Source: Nothopassalora personata (taxonomy: Eukaryota > Ascomycota > Dothideomycetes > Mycosphaerellales > Mycosphaerellaceae). Taken from it: a DNA stretch of 64,000 nt. Positions within the stretch are counted from its first letter, which is position 1. Each line of letters begins with the position of its first letter. Below the pieces are notes generated by a model. The model was not told the origin of the DNA, searched no databases, and saw only the letters and a program-made list of their open reading frames with translations. Below are positions 44,638-55,173 of this stretch, piece by piece. Made by a program: the position numbers and the translations under genes. The stretch lies in the NCBI GenBank assembly GCA_033816765.1, contig CM066293.1, forward strand, positions 620,001 through 684,000, in the 5' to 3' direction.

Positions 44638-45951
44638 ATGTATCTCACCTTTCTGGCCAGCTTGGGCTTCGTAGCACTAGCTGCTACACAAGATCTCATT
44701 AGCGCACTCCAAGCGCAGCCTGATCTCAGCACGCTGTTGGGTGCTCTCCAAGGAGTTCCAGAGCTCGCTGGAGTTCTGGCTGAGGCTTGTAACATCACGA
44801 TTTTAGCACCAACGGACGATGCCTTTGCAAAAGTCCCTTCTCGCTCGCCGGTGGGCACTGCCCTTGCCAATAAAGAGGCAGATGCAATTACAGTGTTGCT
44901 CGCTTACCACGTCATCTCGGGCACTTATCGTTCGACCGATTTCACGGAGACCCCGGTGTATGTATCAACTCTGCTTGTGGCGGACGAGGTTGACGGAGTG
45001 CCTGTGGGGAACGTGAGCGGAGGTCAGCATGTTGGACTTCAACTGAATGGCTCTGACGCCACTATTCTTTCCGGAGAGCTAATGTCGTCTGTTGTGACGG
45101 AAGCGGTAAGTCCTGGCCCATGCTATTAGTCTGCTCATCGGAATCGTGCGAACTAATGCCGACCCAGGACATCGCAGTCGGCGGGATCCTCGTTCACAAG
45201 ATCGACTCGCTCTTGACCTTACCGATCAAAGCGTCGGCCCAAGCCACCGAGGCAGGCCTCACGGGTATAGTCGATGCTCTCACACAGGCAGATCTAGTAG
45301 AGACTGTCGACACGACACGTGATCTGACGGTCTTCATCCCGTCCAACGAAGCATTCCAGGCGCTCGGGACTGGTTACGAAGGGCTCAGCACCGCCGCACT
45401 CACCAACATCCTCACATACCATGTCATCGCAGGCAACGTCCTCTTCTCACCTGAACTCTCCAACACGACCGTCCCTAGCCTGCAAGGCACGGACCTTACA
45501 GTCACAGTCCTTGGCGACACTGTCTTCATCAACGAAGCTCAAGTCATAGTTCCCAACATCATCCTCGCCAACGGTGTGGCACATGTCATCAACAAGTAAG
45601 GTCTTTTCATTTCACACATGGCTCCGCATTGCATGCTGACGTCTTGCCAACAGAGTCCTCAAGCCAAACGACACCGAGGTGGATGTAGATGGCCTGTCAG
45701 TATCAGCTTCAAACAATGCTAAAGGGGCAAGTGGTAACGCGATGACAGGCAACCCTGCCCACCCACCGATGCGGCCTGGAAACGCGACGCCTACAGCAAA
45801 CGAGACCGGTATGGGTATGCCTGGGATGCCTAATGCCACCGCTACCTCAACGACGCCGGCTGTATACACTGGTGCGGCTGCTGTAATGTCAGCAGCTGGA
45901 ATGTGGCTGCCCAGTGGCATGATAGTCGCAATAATGATGTTCACGATGTGA
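44638..45951 (+). CDS. Two-domain fasciclin (FAS1) cell-surface protein
   Basis: Exons 44638-45105, 45168-45595 and 45654-45951 (introns of 62 and 58 bases, GTAAGT/GTAAGG donors) give 397 residues. A signal peptide (MYLTFLASLGFVALAAT) leads to FAS1 domain 1 (ITILAPTDDAFAKVPS, LLAYHVISGTY) and domain 2 (LTVFIPSNEAFQALG, NILTYHVIAGNV, NGVAHVINKVL). The tail is rich in Asn-linked glycosylation-type sites and Met/Pro/Thr, and ends in a hydrophobic segment (MIVAIMMFTM) that suggests a GPI or membrane anchor. FAS1 proteins act in cell adhesion at the surface. All splice phases agree. Confidence 0.93.
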
Positions 45952-46490
45952 CGATAATATGAACAACCGGCCCTAATAGCTGGGTTAGCTTGGCACAAGC
46001 CCCATGTGTACTCAACTCATAAAGCAGCCTAAGCTAGATAGTATGAAGCCTCTATAGTACGTAGACCTAGTAACTATGAGTAGTTATACTAGGCTCATTC
46101 GTAATGTACGCACCTATAGTACCAAGAGACTAGATTAGACTACGCTAGCTTATTCGTAACGTACGGATAGGGTGTCCGCCAGCAAAGTCATGTCGCAACA
46201 TGTCGGCTTGTTGGCGATGCGAGCCTTGCATATCCCGGCTGCGATCAACTTGGCACTTGTACGATAACAGAAGCCAAGTTGTGGCTGATGAGAGAAGTCG
46301 ACCACTCGGTCAAGGGTTCCAAAAGACCAGTGGAAGCTGTCGCACAACGTATAAGTATCCTGCACAGATGTAGTCCTCGACAGCCTCAAGCTTCCTCAAG
46401 CTTTCTCAAGCCTAGCATCCGAGGGACCAATCATCGACCCAATCCAATCATTATGACTTGCGCGCAGCCTGACCGCGTCATTTACAGATC
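45952..46490. other. Intergenic region
   Basis: The 540 bases between the fasciclin gene and the carbonic anhydrase remnant show a short TA-rich patch (46025-46170) with TAG/CTA-rich composition like the transposon block, possibly a small RIP-affected repeat fragment. No gene is seen. Confidence 0.35.
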
Positions 46491-47351
46491 ATGCCTTTTC
46501 AGAGCTCATTGGGCCTGCTCTCGATGTGGTTAAGCATCGCCTCTGCATGCGCTCGGCTGCAACACAACAATAATCTTCGGAAACGCCAGGGCGTCAACGC
46601 TACTCTTCCAGAAAAGCCTCGCTTCTGGGCCTATGAGACATCCTTTGATTGGGGTGGATTGAATCGGTTGTGTCCTTCCTGACTATCGCCAGATCGGGAA
46701 ATGTGCCAGACCGTCAGCCAGCAATCACCAATCCCACTTCGCCTCGAACAAGACTTATCGCGTTGACACACGTCGTCCTAGACGTCAACTACCCATCCAA
46801 TGTGACTGGCGACTTCCACAACTGGGATTATAGCCCTGCCTATAGGCTTGACAGAGCCAATGAGCCCGACTTCACCACCTCGCCATCAGCCACATGCGAT
46901 GAGGACAGCATAACGACACCGTGTACCTTGCGAACTGGCACATCCCCGCACCAGCTGATCACACAGTCCAAGGAGATTGTTCCAAGGCTGAGCTTCATTT
47001 CGTCCATGCGGATGCCCAAGACCACGAGCGCGCTGTGCTTGCCATACGGATCGGTGCAGTGAATTCCGAAGTCGACATTCTTTAACCAGCTTCCACCCAT
47101 GATTGGCTTCAACCAAACCAAGAACCATTTCTTGCAACTGCCAATGGAAACCAGTGTCTTCCTGCCTGAGATCAACAATTTCAGCCACTGCTGGACTTAC
47201 GAAGGCTCCCTGACCTCGCCGCCTGTTCACTGAGGGCCTTCGGTGGCCCGTTGCCAGAAACATCATGTTCGTGTCTGGTCAGCAGATGCAAGGTATCCTG
47301 CGAGGTAGCACCTTCTCGGCCAGGTTTGAGCAGATGGAGACACGACATTAA
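46491..47351 (+). pseudogene. Secreted alpha-carbonic anhydrase, frame-broken
   Basis: The start at 46491 gives a signal peptide (MPFQSSLGLLSMWLSIASAC) and ...RFWAYETSFDWGGLN. After that, alpha-type carbonic anhydrase pieces appear in alternating frames: YRQIGKCARP, HNWDYSPAY, LANWHIPAPADHTVQGDCSK, ELHFVHADAQDHERAVLAIR, QLPPMIGFNQTKNHF, FSHCWTYEGSLTSPP and VARNIMFVSGQQMQGILR. At least three frame changes (near 46925, 47065 and 47230) are required, although one early junction could be an intron. The zinc-ligand region reads NWHI where HxH is expected. A functional enzyme is not possible as read. Confidence 0.8.
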
Positions 47352-48083
47352 TGTCTAGATATCGTCGCGAAAGATGTACGTATCATAACCCGAGCGACAG
47401 ACGGATACGACAGGATATATGCATTGAGCTACATTCCACACCGCGGTGAGCTGATACTACTGCAGGCTCCGTTGTCTCCTCCCCACCACTTGACTGAACA
47501 TCCGGCATGGCTGTGACTGCCACGGATCACATGCTGAGAACTGGGCATGCTGGTGAATGTTGTTGTGGTGCCGGAGGGGAAACGATTGACGCCCCTTTTC
47601 GCGGGCTTTGTTTGCAACAACGCGTTTCTTGCCCCACTTTGCGAGCGGGCTAAAGCTCGGCTGGTCCCGAGTAGAGCTCCTGCAAACCTATAAAGCAGAG
47701 GTCCTTCCTCCCCCAGATATCCATGCCAAGAACGCCTTTGTTGACTTCAGAAGCACCGCGCGACACATCCTCGACAGCAACACCATTGTCGCATAGCTCG
47801 TATCACCCTGATACACCCTCTACGCCTGCAATTGACGCGTTTCGACACCCGTAACCCAACGCGACCGTAAGCCAACGCGACCAGCTCCCAACATCCCTAC
47901 ATTTTGATGCATTTGGCAGCCAAGTAGTCAAGCGACCTTACTCGTCGATGAACGTGCCTCTTGCGTGACGTGTAGTGTGACACAGAGCTGCTCCAGCATC
48001 TCACAACAGCGTCTCCACGCACTGCCTGTGCGACCGTACCATGTGATCGAACCCATTCGCGAACCCATGAGAGCTGCATTCCA
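47352..48083. other. Intergenic region upstream of FCP1
   Basis: A 0.73 kb gap. A 62-codon frame (47608-47796) has no recognisable motif. The distal part is the presumed FCP1 promoter, including the duplicated acccaacgcgaccgtaagcc-like steps at 47850-47885. Confidence 0.4.
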
Positions 48084-50639
48084 ATGGTGCGCCTCGAGAC
48101 TCCGGACAGCCTTCGGTATCCGGTTGTGATAAAGAGTTTGGCGAAGAAGCCCGGCGATCCGGTTGCGCGCAACGAGGTCCTCTTCTACTACGACTTTCAG
48201 AGTATACGCGAAGAGTTCGACGATGATACGAGGGAGTGGGTCAACAGAGAGCGATGGACGCCGTCTACGTACGAGAGCGAATTCGAGGGCACCATCACGT
48301 CGATCAACATAGTCAAGGGACAGAGGCTCACGCGACGAACGCTAGTAGGAGAAATCGAGGAAGCATGCCGGCACGAGGTCCAGTTTGGTGGTCTTTGTGC
48401 TGATTGCGGCAAGGACGTCAACGAAGTCACCTCGTACAACGAGACCTCGAGCTTGGCGTCCCGCGCTACCATCAACACCACTCACGGCCGCACCGACCTA
48501 CTCGTGTCGCGTACCGAAGCGTCGAAGGCCGATGAAGAAGCCAAGCGGCGTCTACTGGAAGCTCGCCGATTAAGCTTGGTGGTTGATTTGGACCAGACGG
48601 TCATCCACGCCTGTGTCGAGCCGACGATCGGCGAGTGGCAGAACGACCCATCGAACCCGAATCACGAGGCTGTCAAGGATGTCTGCAAGTTCCAGCTGGC
48701 CGATGATGCCCCTGGCAGACCCGGCACATGGTATTACATCAAGCTTCGGCCCGGCTTACGAGAGTTTTTGACTACCATGTCACAGTATTACGAGATGCAC
48801 ATATACACCATGGGGACGCGTGCGTACGCCGAGAATATTGCAAAGATCATCGACCCGGATCGTGCCGTGTTTGGAGACCGAATTCTCTCGCGAGATGAGA
48901 GCGGCAGCATGCAAGCAAAGAATTTGAAGCGTCTCTTCCCCGTGGACACGAAAATGGTTGTGATCATCGACGATCGTGCAGATGTATGGGCCTGGGTCTC
49001 CAATCTCATCAAGGTCAAAGTATTTGAGTTCTTCGTAGGTATTGGCGACGTCAACAGCAGTTTTCTTCCAAAGCGGCCTGAACTCGAAGCCAAGCCTGAG
49101 TCCAGCAAGATGGAGAGAGTGCCTTCGAAGAAGACGGATGCGGAATCTGATACCAGCGACGCAACCACGAACAGTGACGCCTCCATACCCAGCACTGCCG
49201 CGACCACTCCTCCACCGACAAACGGCGCTGTTTCGGCTGTGGACCAGATGGTATCCATGGCAGGAAAGCAAGATGCTGGGAGTATAAAGTCCAAGGAAGA
49301 GGAGCAAGAACAGACAATCGCAGAACAGTTGGACGATCGTCCACTACTGCAGAAGCAAATGATACTCGATGCTCTCGAGAAGCAAGAGGAGGCCGAAGCC
49401 GAGGCCTCTCCCGCAGCGGAAGCTGCTGTTGAGCTATTATCTGGCAACGGTGAGAAGAAGGAAGACACACCTGCAGACACCGCAGCGAAGAAACACTATC
49501 GGCACAACCTACTCCAGGATGACGATATGGAGCTCCAGTATTTGACCCAGAGCCTGCGCAACATACACGCGGCGTACTATGAAGAGTATGATCGTGAGAC
49601 CGCTGCCAGTAAGGGCAGTAGGGTTGCCGAGCTTCGACCTGGGAACACGAAGAAGCGCTCAGTGGACCAATTCGAGCATATTCCGGACGCTGCTGTCATT
49701 ATGGACGACATGAAGCGGAAGGTGCTTGCAGGTGTCAATCTTGTGTTCTCAGGGGTTGTGCCACTCGGAGTGGACATTCAAACTCATGACATGGCAGTCT
49801 GGGCGAGGAGTTTCGGTGCAAAGGTCAGCGAGAACATCTCGAGAAAGACGACGCATATCATAGCCTCACCAGAACGGCGAACAGCCAAAGTGCGACAGGC
49901 AGCGAAGAAAGGCAACCGCATCGCCATTGTGAGGCAAAGCTGGCTCTTCGACTGTTTCAGCCAGTGGAAGCGACTTGACGAGCACCCTTACCGCATTCAC
50001 TCGGACGCTCCTGTCAACGGAACGACCGGCCTTCCAGAGAGTTTCGAGCATGATAGCAAGGAGTATGCGCTGTCGTCGTCAGACGAAGAAGCTGCACAGA
50101 CGGAAGACGAGACCGACGGAACTGAGACACCGAATGGCAACGGCAATGGCGGACTTACACTAGACACTGATCTCGATCCCGATACCGATCTGGAAGAGCT
50201 TGCGCAGTACGCACCTGCGCTGCCGCGCGAAGATAGCAGTCCTCTCGAAGGTGAAGCGGCTGATGATTGGGACGAGATCAATAAAGAGCTCGAGGATCTG
50301 GGGAGTGATGACGGGGACAGCGAGGCCGAAAGCATGGGGGCGAGTGACAGCGATGTCGAATCATCTGCGAAGAAGAGGAAGTCAGGCGATCGAGAACCGG
50401 AGGATGAAGCCGACGGCAGCAGGCTCTCGAAGCGCAAGAAAGAAGCACTAAGTCGGACCACCAGCTTGACCAATATGGTCAAGACAGCTGAGTCAACCCC
50501 TCGGCCGGATGCTGAAGAAGATGATGACAACCAGGCGGAAGAGCCAGACGACGACTACGATCTTGAAGCCGCTCTCGAAGCGGAGATGGCTAGAGACAGT
50601 GAGGACGAGGGCGCGGCGGCCGAAACCAATGGGACATAG
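48084..50639 (+). CDS. FCP1: RNA polymerase II CTD phosphatase Fcp1
   Basis: This single-exon 851-residue protein is the nuclear Ser/Thr phosphatase that recycles Pol II by dephosphorylating its C-terminal domain. The N-terminus carries a biotinyl-lipoyl-like fold (SIREEFDDDTREWVNRERW, GTITSINIVKGQRL) and a CxxC pair (CADCGKDV). The catalytic FCPH domain has the DxDxT motif in LVVDLDQTVIHA (Asp168, Asp170, Thr172), with YYIKLRPGLREFL, MHIYTMGTRAYAENIAKIID, FGDRILSRDESG and VVIIDDRADVWAW. A BRCT domain spans about 550-650 (LVFSGVVPLGVDIQTHD, WARSFGAKVSENISRKTTHI, IVRQSWLFDCFSQWKRLDE). The C-terminal 170 residues are acidic with a nuclear-localisation-like KKRKSGDRE and SRLSKRKKEA. Confidence 0.96.
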   Translation: MVRLETPDSLRYPVVIKSLAKKPGDPVARNEVLFYYDFQSIREEFDDDTREWVNRERWTPSTYESEFEGTITSINIVKGQRLTRRTLVGEIEEACRHEVQFGGLCADCGKDVNEVTSYNETSSLASRATINTTHGRTDLLVSRTEASKADEEAKRRLLEARRLSLVVDLDQTVIHACVEPTIGEWQNDPSNPNHEAVKDVCKFQLADDAPGRPGTWYYIKLRPGLREFLTTMSQYYEMHIYTMGTRAYAENIAKIIDPDRAVFGDRILSRDESGSMQAKNLKRLFPVDTKMVVIIDDRADVWAWVSNLIKVKVFEFFVGIGDVNSSFLPKRPELEAKPESSKMERVPSKKTDAESDTSDATTNSDASIPSTAATTPPPTNGAVSAVDQMVSMAGKQDAGSIKSKEEEQEQTIAEQLDDRPLLQKQMILDALEKQEEAEAEASPAAEAAVELLSGNGEKKEDTPADTAAKKHYRHNLLQDDDMELQYLTQSLRNIHAAYYEEYDRETAASKGSRVAELRPGNTKKRSVDQFEHIPDAAVIMDDMKRKVLAGVNLVFSGVVPLGVDIQTHDMAVWARSFGAKVSENISRKTTHIIASPERRTAKVRQAAKKGNRIAIVRQSWLFDCFSQWKRLDEHPYRIHSDAPVNGTTGLPESFEHDSKEYALSSSDEEAAQTEDETDGTETPNGNGNGGLTLDTDLDPDTDLEELAQYAPALPREDSSPLEGEAADDWDEINKELEDLGSDDGDSEAESMGASDSDVESSAKKRKSGDREPEDEADGSRLSKRKKEALSRTTSLTNMVKTAESTPRPDAEEDDDNQAEEPDDDYDLEAALEAEMARDSEDEGAAAETNGT

Positions 50640-51207
50640 GCTGCTGCTTTGTGTGGTTTGCGCCGTTTTGCAGCATGCTCTTTGCATAGCGAGGCGTTGG
50701 TGGAACAAGTCATGACGAAAGCTTCAAGGAGCCATGCTAGCATATCAGATGAAATGAAACACTATACTGCGCGATGATCTCACGGAGCAAGCTACCCCAG
50801 CTGTGCGATGCGACTTCTTGTACTTTCCTCTCCGCTGCACTGTACCTCCTACGAGTGGCCGGGCAGTGGAATGAGGGCAAGAGCGAGTTGTCCGGTCTGT
50901 TGTTGAGAATGGCAGGCGCGATCTCGCGGAAGTCCATGCTTCCCCCCGGACCTTTATCGGCGTCAGCTCATCTATATCCTTGCACCAAACAATACTGTAC
51001 ATACATCCGAGTAGGTAGGTCGTCCCAAGGTCAACGACCTCTTGATGAGCTACCGCAGGCCAAAGTCCCCTGACACGACTAGAATTGCCACATCGCCTCC
51101 GACCGCAGCTTGGATCGGTCGGTATGATTCAGTGAACGACCGCCACAGGCTACGAAGTCAGCATTCTTGGACCCCTTCGACCATTTCGAAAGAGCTGAGG
51201 TGAGCTG

Positions 51208-51235
51208 CACGTGTCAGGCCAGACGATCGAGATCC
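51208..51235 (+). promoter_or_regulatory. Candidate light-response/E-box-like cluster upstream of frq
   Basis: CACGTG (51208-51213) is followed by GATCGAGATCC (51225-51235), two GATC cores six bases apart. The white-collar complex of Neurospora binds paired GATC-type elements at frq, so this is a candidate site about 1.05 kb before the ATG. Confidence 0.3.
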
Positions 51236-52061
51236 TGTCTGGACCCTTAAAAGGAAGAAGGGCCGTCTCGGCCGTTTGTGCGGCTCGGCGGCTCCCTTCT
51301 GCATCGTCGATTCGTTCAACCTGCGACAGCATTATGACGCTCTGCACGGGCCGTTCCCGTCCTTGAGAGCATCGTCGTCGATGCGTCGATTGCTGATTTT
51401 GCCTGAATCGCACGCTGAGCCCTGCATCGAGAACTTCCCTCGCAGCATGCTCCGACGTTTAGAAAGCCCTTTGGCTGTGCTACTGTTTGCCTGCCGGCTT
51501 CCTCGTCGGCGGCCGGTCATGCGGTCGTGTCATTGCTGTCCTGCGAGGCGCAAACAGATAGCCCCATAGCGAGTATAGTGTCTGTATAATCGTCGCAGGC
51601 GTGAGCAGTCTACCGTCGAACGTCTACACTTTGATGTACAGTTTCTGGGCCAATCTGGCTATCCTCCTGAGAGGAATGCGCCGTCGATGATGTTTTCCTA
51701 GAATGTCCCGGACAGGGCGAAGTAGTCGGGTCTCGGTAAGCTCACCGTCCCGGCGTCATTGGCTGGAAGACCCTCGATCGAGACTTCGAAGCAGTCTTGC
51801 CAAGCATGCCCTTCGAATCGACACTTCTCTACACCTATCGAACCGATCGAGCGAGATGAGTTCCTTGCCATCGAGCTTACGGGGCCCCATCAACGAACAT
51901 CCAGCCCTGCTTGTCCTCGCGGGCGAACTCCGCTGCCTTGCTGTTGCTACCTTGTCTTCGATGTGCTCCCGATTGTGAGATGCAGCGCGTGGTAGTGGTA
52001 TCAACTGACGTTGCTGGAGCCCTGTATCCTGCGCCATTGGTGTGAGATGTCGTCCACAGGC

Positions 52062-52062
<1 letters not shown>

Positions 52063-52098
<36 letters not shown>
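52063..52098 (+). repeat. (GCT)12 microsatellite in the frq leader/promoter
   Basis: Twelve consecutive GCT units about 180 bases before the frq ATG, ending in GCTAG. Confidence 0.9.
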
Positions 52099-52235
52099 AG
52101 TTGTACGCACACCTTTACCTCCTGCCGACAATCATTTGCGTACTACGCCCAGCCCTTCACTCATACCCCAAACCATATCATACTACTGGAGCAAGAAGCC
52201 ATATCGCTTTGCGAGACCATCTAATCGTGCGCCTT

Positions 52236-52259
52236 ATGGATCTCCAGGCTTGGTGCTAG
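52236..52259 (+). promoter_or_regulatory. Seven-codon upstream open reading frame in the frq leader
   Basis: ATG GAT CTC CAG GCT TGG TGC TAG ends 22 bases before the frq ATG. If it is in the mRNA it could lower translation of frq; upstream frames are known in Neurospora frq transcripts. Confidence 0.4.
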
Positions 52260-52281
52260 CATACTGTACCTCGAAGGCCTT

Positions 52282-55173
52282 ATGGCTGATCAACTCCCGC
52301 AGCCGATGATTGTTATGACCCCGCCAACACAGCCAGGGACCTCATCGCCGACCCAGCCGCGCCGACAGCCAGCTCATCGATCTGTGTCCCTCCTCCATTC
52401 GCCCAGGACCAAGCCTCCGACGCCGGTCAAGGACGCGAGTGACTCCTCCAGCGACGATGCGGCCATAGGCTCCCAAGCCACTGCCGGCAGCAGCGACTCA
52501 CCGTCGAGCCTCCTGCCACTGGGAAGAGATAGTTCGAACGAGAGCAGTAATGCTGACAAGTGGTTCGAAAAGTCCAATAACGACGTGCGCGACACAGGTG
52601 CCTCGTTCGCCGACAATGAGCCGCCGTTCTTCATGCGCAACTCGTCTTCGTCGCAAACACCTCCAGAGGGCCAACCACAGATGCGACAGTTCCTCGGTGT
52701 CAACGATGGATCGACTACTCTTCCTATGCGAACAGGACTCAACCATATCAACACGGATGGAAGCAGTACAGAGGACTTCCGGGGAGTCATTGATGATCTT
52801 ACCATCGAAAATAAGAAGCTGAAGAGGAAGTTGAAGAAGTACGAAAGCCTTCACGATTCACATCTCAAGGATGAAAAGCTGTTCGAGGTGCGGATACACG
52901 GTCTACCCGCAGAGAAGAAAAGAGAGCTCGAGGAAACACTGCGCAAATTCGCCGCCGGTCTTGGAACTGCAGCATTCCCGTCGAATGACTACGATGGATT
53001 GAGGCCTTTGCTGGAGAGGCAGAAGACGGCGTCATCACAGACATCGATACAGAATACCGATTCTGCATACGCTTCCATGTCGATGTCTGGCCGGGGGTCG
53101 AATGCGCATTCTGGTAACGAGAGCAGGCAAAAACCGGTGCCTACGTCGGTCCCGCGAAGGAACATGCGGTCGAATATTCAATCATATCTCCACCAAGTCC
53201 CGGACCGCTTACTTGTGCAGCCGAATCCTGCGAACATGACTGAGCGCGCGAGGAAGAAACTTGTTGTGAAGCGGCTCGAGCAAATCTTTTCTGGCAAAGG
53301 TGCGGTGGGCGGCCATCAGCATCCGATGCAACAGCAGGAGGTTTCTCATTCAGCTGCGCAGGCAGATCGGCCCGAGAGTGAAGCGCAGGGTCAAAGGACT
53401 AGTCTCGAGGGCGTTCGTGAAGCGTATATGATGTCGCGAGGCAATGCAGTCCCTGATACCAAACAGGATAACAAGAGTGATTCTGCCGAGGAAGATTTCT
53501 CTGAAGAACACGAAGGGAAGCGATACTCCCTTCTGTCGAGGGGGAATCTAGCAAAACAGGAGGCGCAAGATCTCAACGAGCAGCGACCTACCCGACCACT
53601 TGACCTAGACCCGCATCGTGCGCAAGTGCCAGCTGAGAACATTCGGTATATGCGACATCTTGGTTTCTCTCCTCGTGACCCTAGCGACTTACCGGACGAT
53701 GGACACGGCTGGGTCTACCTGAATCTTCTCATGAACATGGCACAGTTGCACACTGTCAACGTGACGGTTGATTTTGTGCACAAGGCTTTGACGGAGTGCA
53801 GCTCCAAGTTTGAGGTATCTGCTGACGGCAGAAAGGTGCGATGGAAAGGTGGCCATTCTGTTACCCACTCAGGCAGTAGTGTGGGCGGATCCTCGATGAG
53901 TCGAACAGATACACCAGACGACCAAAGTCCTCGAAAACGGCCGAAGCTTACTCATCGCGAGAGTGTGAAGTCTTCAGGCTCGCTCAAACAGGCCGAGGCC
54001 AATAAGCTCAGCTACACGCCCCTTTTCTTCCACAGGGACAGTACCGACGAAGTCGAATCCTCGGATGCATACGAGGATGACGGTGACTCCCCAGTCGCTG
54101 CACCCGCAGGTGACTCCTCGGGCATGACTAGTTCTGGCGTCCGCACCATGTCATCGAAGAAGCAAAGGGCCCGGGATGATGGACCGATCATTTTCTACAA
54201 CAATGCGCGGTTCTGTACCGATCTCAGTGGCGAGCGCAGAATGACCGGTAACATGAACGCACCTCCTTACACACCCGCGACTGCAGTACCTCTTGGAGTC
54301 TCGCAGCGGCCAGGCGTAGTGTTGCAAGCCACGAGTGAAAAGCGTGGTCCTCTGGCAGAGGCTTCCGAGTTACCTGAGCCTATGAATCTGGGCGACAATC
54401 CAATTCCGGACGATCTAGAACTCTCCTTTCCGATCCATAGCCCGCGAAGAAATGCGCCCGACGCCTCGGTGAAGAGAGACTTTCAAATGGAAGTAACGGG
54501 AATAGGCGGTGTTTGGCCAGCCGATCACTTCGCGATCGGTGTAGTACGTCGACAGGCTCGTTTGGATGACGATGCAGTATCGCATGAGAGGGTCGCGAAA
54601 CAGCGTCTGCCTAGCAGACTGGCTAGGGTGTTCCAGGAAGACGGCCTTGGGCGAAAGAGTCGGGCTGCCGTACAGCATCAAATCGTCGACACCAGACAGC
54701 AGATCCTCCCACCTGCGGAGCTACCACCGGCTTTGAGCTTCATGCCATTTGGTGAAGACTCGTTGGGCGATGATGATGAGAGTGATGGTGAGGAGCAATT
54801 CTCCCTAACGCCCGCCTCCCTCCACGGCGTCCCACCCGCCGCGTCACCCCAACCGATCAAGCTGAACTACGCGGCCTCGGAGGAGGAAGACTACAGCGAA
54901 GACGAGTCCGACGACGGCTCGCTTGATCTGTTGGCTGCGGCTCGTAAGCTCGACCCAGCTGCAATCCAAGCGCAAGAAAGGGAATATGACGCAGATATGG
55001 CTGAACGCTTGGCCGAAGAGATTCCAGCTGGCAGTAGTGCTGCAACAGCGGGAGGAGGAAGTGGCTTTGCAAGCCCTGCAGCAGATGTCGATCGCAAAGA
55101 GTATCGTCGCGCTGTGCGTGAGGCTCTGGCGAAGCGTCCGAACCAGAACTTGAAGCGGTCCAAAGACTGCTGA
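52282..55173 (+). CDS. frq: Circadian clock protein Frequency (FRQ)
   Basis: This 963-residue frame is the negative element of the fungal circadian oscillator, which with FRH and casein kinase I inhibits the white-collar complex. The coiled coil used for dimerisation is at about 165-195 (FRGVIDDLTIENKKLKRKLK), followed by KLFEVRIHGLPAEKKREL. Further FRQ hallmarks are RKKLVVKRLEQIFSGK, PTRPLDLDPHRAQVPAENIR, GWVYLNLLMNMAQLHTVNVT, FEVSADGRKVRWKGG, a nuclear signal (PRKRPK), YTPLFFHRDSTDEVESS, NNARFCTDLSGERR and TGIGGVWPADHFAIGVVRRQ. The C-terminus ends KRPNQNLKRSKDC, but a +1 frame stays open to 55252 with an acidic tail, suggesting a one-base insertion in the AAAG at 55162-55165. No intron is needed in the coding region. 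Confidence 0.93.
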   Translation: MADQLPQPMIVMTPPTQPGTSSPTQPRRQPAHRSVSLLHSPRTKPPTPVKDASDSSSDDAAIGSQATAGSSDSPSSLLPLGRDSSNESSNADKWFEKSNNDVRDTGASFADNEPPFFMRNSSSSQTPPEGQPQMRQFLGVNDGSTTLPMRTGLNHINTDGSSTEDFRGVIDDLTIENKKLKRKLKKYESLHDSHLKDEKLFEVRIHGLPAEKKRELEETLRKFAAGLGTAAFPSNDYDGLRPLLERQKTASSQTSIQNTDSAYASMSMSGRGSNAHSGNESRQKPVPTSVPRRNMRSNIQSYLHQVPDRLLVQPNPANMTERARKKLVVKRLEQIFSGKGAVGGHQHPMQQQEVSHSAAQADRPESEAQGQRTSLEGVREAYMMSRGNAVPDTKQDNKSDSAEEDFSEEHEGKRYSLLSRGNLAKQEAQDLNEQRPTRPLDLDPHRAQVPAENIRYMRHLGFSPRDPSDLPDDGHGWVYLNLLMNMAQLHTVNVTVDFVHKALTECSSKFEVSADGRKVRWKGGHSVTHSGSSVGGSSMSRTDTPDDQSPRKRPKLTHRESVKSSGSLKQAEANKLSYTPLFFHRDSTDEVESSDAYEDDGDSPVAAPAGDSSGMTSSGVRTMSSKKQRARDDGPIIFYNNARFCTDLSGERRMTGNMNAPPYTPATAVPLGVSQRPGVVLQATSEKRGPLAEASELPEPMNLGDNPIPDDLELSFPIHSPRRNAPDASVKRDFQMEVTGIGGVWPADHFAIGVVRRQARLDDDAVSHERVAKQRLPSRLARVFQEDGLGRKSRAAVQHQIVDTRQQILPPAELPPALSFMPFGEDSLGDDDESDGEEQFSLTPASLHGVPPAASPQPIKLNYAASEEEDYSEDESDDGSLDLLAAARKLDPAAIQAQEREYDADMAERLAEEIPAGSSAATAGGGSGFASPAADVDRKEYRRAVREALAKRPNQNLKRSKDC

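Larger units (their letters stand above)
50640..52281 (+). promoter_or_regulatory. Long upstream region of the clock gene frq
   Basis: These 1.64 kb separate FCP1 from frq without any supported gene. The length and the paired GATC elements fit a regulated promoter. Candidate features are CACGTG at 51208-51213, two GATC cores six bases apart (51225 and 51231), further cgatcga sites near 51775 and 51850, a (GCT)12 run at 52063-52098 and a seven-codon upstream frame. All are pattern matches only. Confidence 0.4.

Noticed and set aside
49997..50530. 177-codon Ser-rich minus-strand frame opposite the FCP1 tail
   Set aside because: It is the complement of the Glu/Asp-rich C-terminus; poly-Ser arises from the reversed codons.
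52042..52224. 60-codon poly-Ala frame in the frq leader
   Set aside because: It has no ATG start and is produced by the (GCT)12 run.
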